Source: Blastocystis hominis
Taxonomy: Eukaryota; Sar; Bigyra; Opalinata; Blastocystidae
DNA: 64,000 nucleotides
Direction of reading: 5' to 3'
Assembly: GCF_000151665.1 (NCBI RefSeq)
Contig: NW_013171866.1
Location: 434,001 to 498,000, forward strand
Shown here: positions 56,334 to 64,000 of the stretch, one piece after another
Position numbering within the stretch: position 1 is the first letter of the stretch
Layout: the number at the start of each line of letters is the position of its first letter
Position numbers and translations under genes: made by a program
Notes under the pieces: model-generated
What the model was told of the DNA's origin: nothing
Databases searched by the model: none
The model's input: only the letters and a program-made list of their open reading frames with translations

Positions 56334-57034
56334 CTACTCTTCAGAGGCGTCTGCGACCATTCGAACCGGAGCATCAGGAACAGCAACCTTCTCCATCGCT
56401 ACCTTATTTATCTTGTAAACCATTCGCAGATGCTGCGGAGCGTTCCATACAAGCCGCAATTTCATTCTAGGAGAAAACCATTTTCGAAAGCCTACTCAAT
56501 TTTGTGGATAGCTTGCTCAAACGTTGCTGTCTTGTTCCACACCATAAAAGTACATGTGTTACGCTTAATTGTTACGGATACTCCACAGATCTCGCTTCCC
56601 ACATCAAACTGTTCACCGATCGTGGTGAGAAGCTATTTTCAATAACAGAACGAAACATTACCAGAACTTCCCATAAATACGGAGCTAGGTCCTTTCGATT
56701 AATGGATACAATCACTCTTCCGCCCTGGGCATTCTTTTCGTGTTCCCATGTAGGTTCAATGTTATTCTACAATGATGAGTGATATAGAGCGACGGACTTT
56801 GAACAAATAATAACGAGAAGCGTTATTGGTACCAACAATAGGAAGCGACAGGTATATCTGCCAAAAATCTTCAACTGTCTTACATAATCCAAGGTCCTCG
56901 AGCCCATTGAAAAACTCATCCTTCTGTTCATTAGAAAACGCTCCAAGACTCACTCCTTCTACAGTATTTTGAGATCTCCAGAATCGGTAGTGGTTTCGTA
57001 GTCTGTGGTAACTAATATCCGTATTATAACTCAT
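56334..57034 (-). CDS. eIF4E-family cap-binding protein
   Basis: HRLRNHYRFWRSQNTVEG corresponds to the HPLQNRWALWFF opening of eIF4E; TVEDFWQIYLSLP matches the conserved VEDFWALYNHI (the helix that binds eIF4G). After a 28-bp intron NIEPTWEHEKNAQGGRVIVS carries the cap-stacking Trp and the WEDExNxxGGRW motif. Next come FDVGSEICGVSVTIKRNTCT and MVWNKTATFEQAIHKI, the last strands. The first conserved Trp of the opening is Tyr here and the second GGRW Trp is Val, so this is a divergent member. It ends VRMVADASEE at an encoded TAG. Start set at MSYNTDISYH; the true start may be further upstream, near 57140. It binds the mRNA 5' cap for translation. Confidence 0.8.
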
Positions 57035-57189
57035 ATGTATCCAATAATCGAAATAAGAATAGGAAAAATAGACTTTAGTCAAATCGTAGAAAAATTCGGT
57101 TTGTTTTTTGGAAATAAACAGCATAGTTAAAAATCGGATTACCCTATCATTAAAACTCATCACAACACAAACAAAGAACACTTCCTTTG

Positions 57190-58127
57190 CATCTTCGCGC
57201 TGGAGTAAAACTTCAATACAGCGAGGACCCAATTCTATGGTTATCACTTCATTTAAGCAGCAAACCTTTAATTTTATTATTTGCTAGCCAAAGAGTTTTC
57301 AAATTCTTCAAATCTACTACTCACAAAGCCTGCACACACATACCAGCTAATTCCTCTGGAACAGTCTCGATCTGATTTGAATTCGCAATCAGCACTGTGA
57401 GATTGGATAACTGACCCACGAACTGCGGAATGCAAGTGAGCCTGTTGCTATTTAATATGAGTTTTTCTAAGTTTTGTAATTCACACAGAGAGGCGGGAAG
57501 CTCTTCCAGAAGATTATTTCCCAGATTCAGAATGCGAAGGTTATGAAGCAAGGCAAGAGAGGCCGGAACGGACTAGGAAACAGGCGAAACGAAGCGAAAT
57601 ACAGTCAATTGACACTTGTCTAAGAGAAGCTCTTCCAAATGCTCCCAGCAATTTGTTAGCTCTGGAAGTTCACACAGACGATTTCCAGAGAGTTGGAGAT
57701 ATTGGAGCTGAGACAACTGAAGTAGCACGCTTGGGAATTCTCTGAGCTTGTTATCGTCAAGATACAGATGTGTGAGATTGGAAAGTGTCGTGATCTAGAT
57801 CCAAGAGAGTGTGTGTAGCATACTTCTTCTGGGATCGTTTCCAGAGCATTATTGCTCAAACTTAGAATATGGAGCGGACTGTGACGAAAGCAAGATATTC
57901 CCTGAATCGAATTGAGCATGTTTTCATTCAAGAGCAAATATTCCGTCTTTAATATATTTGACTGGCTCACATTGGAGCAGATAATAGAGATATTTCCGTG
58001 GAATTGCGGAGCTCTACGTGATACGCCGAAAACACAAAAACCTTCTCATAAACGCTAATTCAACTCTTTCATCTTGTGGATCGCGTAGAATATCCGGAAT
58101 TTCACGATGATCGTGAACGATGAACAT
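57190..58127 (-). CDS. Leucine-rich-repeat protein (SHOC2/LAP-like repeats)
   Basis: ATG at 58127: MFIVHDHREIPDILRDPQDE, then a 28-bp intron. Typical 22-23-residue LRRs follow: LHILSLSNNALETIPEE, LTHLYLDDNKLREFPSVLLQ, LQYLQLSGNRLCELPE, LEELLLDKCQLTVF, LRILNLGNNLLEELPASL, LEKLILNSNRLTCIPQFV, LTVLIANSNQIETVPEEL and LKTLWLANNKIKELG, then a short C-terminal cap. Introns fall within repeats at about 57990, 57800, 57575 and 57315. This is the ordinary LxxLxLxxNxLxxLP class, unrelated to the MORN/LRR family elsewhere in the window. A protein-binding role is likely and the partner is unknown. The exact 3' end near 57190 is not fixed. Confidence 0.75.
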
Positions 58128-58154
58128 GCTCCGAGAAAGATTTGATTTTAGAAA

Positions 58155-58913
58155 ATGATAGCTCGATTTGCTCGCTCATTTGCTACTAAGTCACCCGCCT
58201 TTTACGCGTCTGCATTAGCTAATCATCAACAATTTGCGACGATTGACCTGAAGGTGGATTGTTGCTTTTTATTATTTGATATTGAAGGGAAATGTGTTTA
58301 ACGAAGCGAATGCTCAACCGTTCTTTGAAGGAGCCGACCCTATTAAGGAAGATCAGTTTTGGAGAAATCTTCGCAAGAACAACATACGAATTAATGAAGA
58401 TTACGAGTACATATCCCGAATTGACAATGACTATATTTTTATCAACGTAAGTTCGTCAATGTTGCTTTCTGTGTAGTCTGTGGATCGTCCAGTTGTGTTT
58501 CACAGCTATGTAAGCAAGAGTGTGTCGATATTACGTGATGATTCGGTCCAAGTCGACCGAAATGACCCTGATGTGAAATCCTATCACGGCGTGTTGATTT
58601 ATGGCAATAATGTGACAGCGCCCTTCATCCCCAAATACCTCTCTATATGTTTGGAGACAAGTACTCGTTTGTGTGTAGTTTGTGAATAGATCGCCTTTAT
58701 TTCCCATTGATGTTGGCTCGCGTCGGTGGAATGGGTCTGCTAAACGAGAATGTGGCGTCCTATTTCCGTGATATGGTAGTGCGTGCGAGAGTATGGTGAG
58801 AAATAGATCACAAAGAGCGAGAAATCGGAGCGAAGTGGCTATATGTTCCGATTTCGTACTCATGATTATGACGTGGAGGCGATTCAACCCGAGAGTATTC
58901 ATCCTCACCGATG
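58155..58913 (+). CDS. Unrecognised protein with mitochondrial-type presequence
   Basis: Four introns (58254-58287, 58447-58476, 58661-58689, 58776-58806) restore one frame of about 211 aa. The first about 33 residues, MIARFARSFATKSPAFYASA onward, have no acidic residues, several Arg/Lys, Ser and Ala, a standard organelle-targeting peptide. The body reads GNVFNEANAQPFFEGADPIK, FHSYVSKSVSILRDDSVQ, GVLIYGNNVTAPFIPKYLSI, LYFPLMLARVGGMGLLNENV and ends PESIHPHR. No family recognised; organellar ribosome or respiratory-complex accessory proteins are possible. The stop is not encoded: CGA-TG-GTT-TGTTTGTT. Its start codon is 27 bp from that of the divergent LRR gene. Confidence 0.7.
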
Positions 58914-58916
58914 GTT

Positions 58917-58924
58917 TGTTTGTT
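58917..58924 (+). terminator. TGTTTGTT poly(A) motif of the organellar-type gene
   Basis: CGA-TG-GTT-TGTTTGTT; the next genomic in-frame stop lies past the motif. Confidence 0.7.
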
Positions 58925-59101
58925 AGAATACGCTCGATGCTTGCTTGTTGTATTGGTTATGAGAGAGGTGCATCCAATCCTTGAATCACCAAGCTGTGAA
59001 GCCATTGAATATCACAGTTCCTCATCTCAACAACAACAACAACAATCATCGCTGATCAACAAACTCTGCAACTCCACCCTCCCCTCTTTCACCGTTCATT
59101 C

Positions 59102-59109
59102 AACAAACA
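59102..59109 (-). terminator. TGTTTGTT poly(A) motif of adenylate kinase
   Basis: TG-GGG-TGTTTGTT on the minus strand, 27 bp after the encoded TAA. Confidence 0.7.
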
Positions 59110-59135
59110 CCCCATTACGATCCATCCTAAAAAGA

Positions 59136-59956
<821 letters not shown>

Positions 59957-60271
59957 AATAAAAAAAACTATGGAATAACCACTCACAGCACGATCAGTTG
60001 TATTATGATAAATATGAACCACTGCACGGAGAGGGATCAATGAATACTAAATAAACAGTCTATATAAAATGTCCCAAATACTCTAGATGAGAATCTGAAT
60101 GCATCTACATAGATGGAGATACATTATTCTTTTGTGCAACGCGAATTCCAAAAATAGAGGCGATTTTGAGTTTCAAGTGATTATCTCATTCTCTTCAATC
60201 GCTGAGTAATATCGTGTATGTGTACGCTCAATCAATTAAGAGATAGAATATAAATAAAATACCAATAAGAA

Positions 60272-62071
60272 ATGGATAGCACATCAGCTAATTTTGAAGA
60301 ACAGTATTCTCAAGGAAAAAAGTATCAGGAGTATATGCAGCCAAAGAACCCGCTTACAGAAGAACAAATGAAAAAAGTAAAAGTGGTGAAGGCCGTGTAA
60401 AAGTCTAGTTCGAGGAATTACGAGGAATGGTTCCAGAAAGTACATCCGATGCACAACTTAAAAGTCTAATCGTCTCTTGCAAAGGCGACGAAACGAAACT
60501 AAGTGTCTGCATTGAAGCTTTGTGGAATGAGTGTAGGTGGTCAATTTTCTGTATTCACAGCAAGGCGACAATGGCGGAGAGTGGCAAGAAGTGACTACAA
60601 AGTCGGCTCGCGTAGTCTTTGTAAGTTGCATTCATCTCTAGAAGAAAAAGGAAAAGCCTGCTTCTGAAGAAGAGCCTGCCGTTTCAAAGCCATCGTCTCA
60701 TACAAATACATCAAATTCAAGGCCTCGCGCACCCAAATCACAATCCAAATCAAAACCCACTTCCACCACAGCCTCCGTCCAAAAAGGAAAACGGAGTTAC
60801 TCCCGCACCGCTCACCCCGCTCGTCCCACCGTTCCCTCCCCGAAGCCCAAGCCTCAGTCCATTTCGTCTGCGGCCGTCGCGGGCAGCCACGAGATCGCCA
60901 TCGAGCCTTCCAAGCCCCTTTCCGCTTCGCCTGTTTCTCCCTCTTCTCCTTCTCCCTCTTCTTCTCCTTCGCAGCCCCAGCCATCGCAGCAGCCCCCGGC
61001 TCCCAAGGTGTTGAGCTGGGGCCATTGTTTGCGGTCCGTGCAGCCGAAGGAAAAGCCGAAGCCCGCGTCGCCGCTGCAGCAGGGCGCGAAGGCGAGCGAG
61101 GCCACAGCGGAGGCGGAGCTGCCCGCGACGCCGCAGCCGGAGCGGACGTTCGGCACGCCGAGCATGGCGGAGAGAGCGGGACCGGCGATGGCGCAGCCGA
61201 TGATGAGCGCGATGGCGCAGCCCGTGGTCAGTGCGATGGCGCAGCCGATGATGAGCGCGATGGGCCAGCCCATTGGCCAGCCCCTGGCGCAGCCGATGGT
61301 CAGTGCGATGGGTCAGCCGATGGGCCAGCCGATGGCGCAGCCCATGGTCAACCCCATGGTCCAGCCTCTTGTCAACCCCATGGCGCAGCCCATGACGCAG
61401 CCAGTGGCTCAACCGATGGCTCAACCGATGGCTCAACCGATGGCTCAACCGATGGCTCAACCCATGACGCAGCCCATGACGCAGCCCATGGCTCAGCCAG
61501 TGACCCAGCCGATGGTCAACCCCATGGCGCAGCCGATGGTCAATCCGATGGCGCAGCCGATGGAGGCGTCCGCAGTGCCGTCGCTTCTGTCCTCGATTTC
61601 GCAGCCCCCCGCGGCGTCTTCGGGCTCCCCCGCGGCCATCCCCGCGGTTTCCACGTCGGTGGCGTCGACGACTTCGGGACACCTTCCGAGTTTGGTGACA
61701 TATGTGCAGAGCGGTCCGGAATCTGGGTATGGGGCGCAATCGGAGGAGGACGCGCTGAAGTACTCGCAGGGCCTGAAGAACGAGAACGGGATGAACACGG
61801 GTGCGTTTAGCAATTATGTAGAAGAGAAGGGAAGGCGTGAGGAATAGGATATATTTTATGGGTATCCGGGGTTCGAGTATCCGCAGATCCCGATCGCGTC
61901 TCCGCCAATGAATGAAGCAGGGATGCTGTATTATCCGGTAGGGAGCGCGGAGACTGTGGGACGTAGGGGTCGTATTCGCTGTATGGGCTGGTGTATGATC
62001 AAAGACAGTACGCGGAATGGTCGAATTATTCCGGTTTTCCTGCTGGGAATCAAGAAAGCGGGTCTAATTGA
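60272..62071 (+). CDS. CUE-like protein with Met-Ala-Gln-Pro repeats
   Basis: Starts MDSTSANFEEQYSQGKKYQE; a 32-bp intron leads to FEELRGMVPESTSDAQLKSL..CIEALWNE, which resembles a CUE/UBA three-helix ubiquitin-binding domain (L..MFP..s...l...L....gd...ai..L). After a 30-bp intron: GGEWQEVTTKS, a Lys/Ser/Pro-rich stretch, and KVLSWGHCLRSVQPKEKPKP. Then about 30 units of M-x-Q/N-P (mainly MAQP, MSA, MVNP) at 61180-61565, encoded by 12-bp repeats. A 30-bp intron and a 29-bp intron follow to YPGFEYPQIPIASPP and YSLYGLVYDQRQYAEW, ending at an encoded TGA. The plan (CUE plus long Gln/Pro-rich tail) recalls Def1-like or UBAP2-like proteins; function unproven. Confidence 0.68.
61180..61565 (+). repeat. 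12-bp tandem repeat encoding MAQP-type units
   Basis: Repeats of ATGGCGCAGCCG and relatives, including a clean run of ATGGCTCAACCG at about 61416-61462. It also creates long false open frames on both strands. Confidence 0.9.
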
Positions 62072-62088
62072 GGGTGAGATTGTTGGGG

Positions 62089-62096
62089 TGTTTGTT
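62089..62096 (+). terminator. TGTTTGTT poly(A) motif of the CUE-like gene
   Basis: TG-GGG-TGTTTGTT, 18 bp after the encoded TGA. Confidence 0.65.
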
Positions 62097-62477
62097 GGAA
62101 AGTGGATGAGTTGTGGTTTGGAATGGATTCCTTCAGTGGAGGGAGTTTGGGGAGGAATTAGTTGTGTTGTCGTATAGTGTGGATAAGCAACATGGATTGC
62201 GACTGATTTTGGACAGAAAACAAATGAATAATGCACGAAGATAAAAACAAGCTCATTATTCAATAAACCATTGCGCGTTGACGACTTCAATGTTATAGCA
62301 AATAGAAGAGAGATATGAGCAACAATATTTGATATATGTTTGGTCCCATTCATCGAAATCGACAACTTGAAGATACTGAATTGAAATACCTTTGATAATT
62401 CAAAAATAGAATACAATATATATTGTAATATCTCCGGACTTTGCCCAAAAAACATCAAAGAACAAATTTTCCTTTGG
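62097..62477. other. Spacer, no supported gene
   Basis: AT-rich between the CUE-like and Rpp21-like genes; a plus-strand frame just before 62478 (ending KNIKEQIFLWMN) could be an earlier start of the Rpp21-like protein. Confidence 0.4.
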
Positions 62478-63123
62478 ATGAACAAAAAGAAAGAATTCAA
62501 GTCTGAAGATGGTTCTGTTGTTATATCTGAGGAGAGTATTGATGTTTGGCGTGGAAATTAGGTTTAGAGATAAGACTGGAGAAGCAAATTATATATCTAC
62601 TACACTTATCAGAAGGACTATTGAAAACGAATGTCCCATTAGCACAACAACTCCTGTACATTACTTTTTCTTGTTTCTCTGTAGAATCAAGGCAAAACGT
62701 GTTTCACTGGTTGCAAACTTACGTACATACAATTAATAATTGTAATGGATAGCTTTTCCTGCTCGTTTTTCCACTTTATTCTGTAATCACTGCTATGCTC
62801 CCCTCGTATCACAGGCGGCGAATTCATTTAAATTGCAATCCAAGAAAAGAAGGAGAGCAGGCAATCAGCTTGTTTGCATTTGTTATTGTTGTTATTGAAT
62901 AGGTGCGTGTTTGCGAATGTTGCGGTCACAAACAAACCATAATAGGGAACAATTCGGAGAAAAAGGAAGAGGAAGCATCAACAAAAGAAGAGACGCAGAA
63001 AAGAAAGAAGCCAGAAACTGGAAAATCAAAATTTAATCTGAAACGTCAAGCGAAACAATTACTAGTGGAGAGCCAAAGCGCAAAGCCTATTCAAAAGCAG
63101 TCTAATTCTTCTTGGGAGATTTA
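62478..63123 (+). CDS. RNase P/MRP subunit Rpp21 (Rpr2)-like protein
   Basis: MNKKKEFKSEDGSVVISEE, a 26-bp intron, then a helical part LEKQIIYLLHLSEGLLKTNV, matching the two-helix start of Rpr2/Rpp21 (..RI.FLYQA...L). Introns of 29 and 30 bp lead to IKAKRVSLVANL and ARFSTLFCNHCYAPLVSQAA, then KKRRRAGNQL, and a 31-bp intron gives VRVCECCGHKQTI. The two CxxC pairs (CNHC and CECC) form the zinc ribbon seen in the family. A Lys/Glu-rich tail follows (KFNLKRQAKQLLVES). The end ATT-TA-TCG-TGTTTGTG suggests a poly(A)-made TAA. Rpp21 helps process the 5' ends of pre-tRNAs in the nucleus. Confidence 0.65.
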
Positions 63124-63471
63124 TCGTGTTTGTGTAATACTTGTGATAGTTCAAAGCTGAAGATGACATCGAATAAATGCTTTGTGAATTCAACCGTTAT
63201 CATGGTGGTTAGATAGTTTGAAGTTAGGGTTTGCTATACATTATATAGGATAAGAAATATAAAATAGACAAATAAGAGTGAGTGGAAAGCTCTCATAAAA
63301 CAGGAATTGTGATTGTTTGGAAAAACGCAACTTGGATCTACGGAATATAATGAATAGCTAATAGTGCATTGAAATAGAAATAGTAATTCAACGGGGATTT
63401 CATGCAGAAGATTAATAATAACAAAAAAATAACAATTCTTGCTAAACAATCTTTTATTATTATTCATTATT
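63124..63471. other. AT-rich spacer upstream of the last MORN gene
   Basis: No coding frame with support on either strand; a poly-A/T-rich tract (ACAAAAAAATAACAA) lies just before the start codon. Confidence 0.45.
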
Positions 63472-64000
63472 ATGTCATCATTCATCGATCTGATTGACTT
63501 AAATCTTCCTGGATATGGACTCAATTATTCTGTCATTGAAAAACGGCAAGGATGTGTAAATAAAGAAATGAAACCAAATGGATGGATTTCACTTATTTTG
63601 AGTAATGGAGAATGTGCAGTATTGCTATTCGATAATGGAGTATTCATGAATCAAGGATTTGTCCTCAATGAGCAGAAAGTGTTGAAAGTGTTTGGAAATC
63701 ATCAAATTGGTGATATTTCGTACAGTGAAGAACAATCCATAGAAGTAGTAGAAGGAATCGTGGATTTGGATCATGGAAGTCGATTTGAAGGATTGATATT
63801 GGCAGAAAACAAGTTGGGAATTCCATTTGGATATGGTGAAATGTATGATGATGATGGGTTCTTGTTGTACAAGGGCATAATGATCAATTGGAAACGATTT
63901 GGCTATGGAACGAGTTATCATAATAATGGATGTATTGAATATGAAGGATATTGGTGTGATGATAATTGGTTTGGAATTGGAAAAGTGTATGATCTATCAG
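63472..64000 (+). CDS. MORN-repeat protein, copy D (3' end outside window)
   Basis: Open from ATG at 63472 to the right edge, 176 codons without a stop. It begins MSSFIDLIDLNLPGYGLNYS. MORN-like units follow: RFEGLILAENKLGIPFGYGE, LLYKGIMINWKRFGYGTSYH and IEYEGYWCDDNWFGIGKVYD, each with the Y-x-G ... GxG pattern. The head (GWISLILSNGECAVLLFDNG) parallels the pre-MORN part of copy A. LRR exons, if present as in copies A-C, would lie beyond the window. AT-rich like copies A and B. Confidence 0.78.
   Translation, partial: MSSFIDLIDLNLPGYGLNYSVIEKRQGCVNKEMKPNGWISLILSNGECAVLLFDNGVFMNQGFVLNEQKVLKVFGNHQIGDISYSEEQSIEVVEGIVDLDHGSRFEGLILAENKLGIPFGYGEMYDDDGFLLYKGIMINWKRFGYGTSYHNNGCIEYEGYWCDDNWFGIGKVYDLS

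Noticed and set aside
60750-61813. Long His/Arg-rich and Gly/Asp-rich frames on both strands
   Set aside because: Shadows produced by the 12-bp repeat of the CUE-like gene; only the MAQP frame joins correctly to the flanking exons.

Overview
The window looks like nuclear DNA of Blastocystis (an anaerobic stramenopile). Three things point there: almost every gene is cut by tiny GT-AG introns of about 26-34 bp; gene 3' ends carry the motif TGTTTGTT; and several genes have no encoded stop codon in the right place but have TG or TA just upstream of that motif, where polyadenylation would complete TGA or TAA. This mode of termination is established for Blastocystis. Genes are packed on both strands with gaps often under 100 bp, and the GC content is patchy. 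All splice models here were made by eye from GT-AG pairs that restore the frame. No tRNA, rRNA, CRISPR, virus-like element or intact transposon was recognised.

Layout. 0-6.9 kb: the end of a Ser/Glu/Lys-rich protein, an STN1-like telomere OB-fold protein (-), a bHLH-PAS regulator (+), an SPX-EXS phosphate exporter (-) and a Golgi fucosyltransferase-like gene (+). 7.3-22.6 kb: a tandem ubiquitin-like-domain protein followed by a giant (about 4,470 aa) midasin-like protein with six AAA modules and three vWA-like domains. 22.7-26.6 kb: a membrane thioredoxin (TMX-like) and a GC-rich HECT E3 ligase. 28-32 kb: a tail-to-tail pair of MORN/leucine-rich-repeat genes, in an AT-rich stretch with long gaps either side. 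33.9-38.9 kb: secreted cyclophilin, Hsp20 with a perfect heat shock element, the second fucosyltransferase copy, and a galactokinase with a C-terminal membrane anchor.

38.9-51 kb: a FASTK-like organellar RNA protein, an amino-acid permease, a RED/IK-like splicing factor, a CNOT11-like CCR4-NOT subunit, an unknown protein and an organellar prolyl-tRNA synthetase. Introns in this stretch share a striking repeated core. 51-64 kb: a third MORN/LRR gene, then a minus-strand run of LRR protein, eIF4E, RPL12, a COMMD-like protein and a second galactokinase; then a presumed mitochondrion-related-organelle protein, adenylate kinase, a CUE-like protein with Met-Ala-Gln-Pro repeats, an RNase P Rpp21-like subunit, and the start of a fourth MORN gene.

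Most genes are ordinary eukaryotic housekeeping genes. The unusual material is the UBL plus AAA/vWA gene pair, the bHLH-PAS gene, the converted fucosyltransferase pair, the one-exon-per-LRR family, the tail-anchored galactokinase and the family of look-alike mini-introns.
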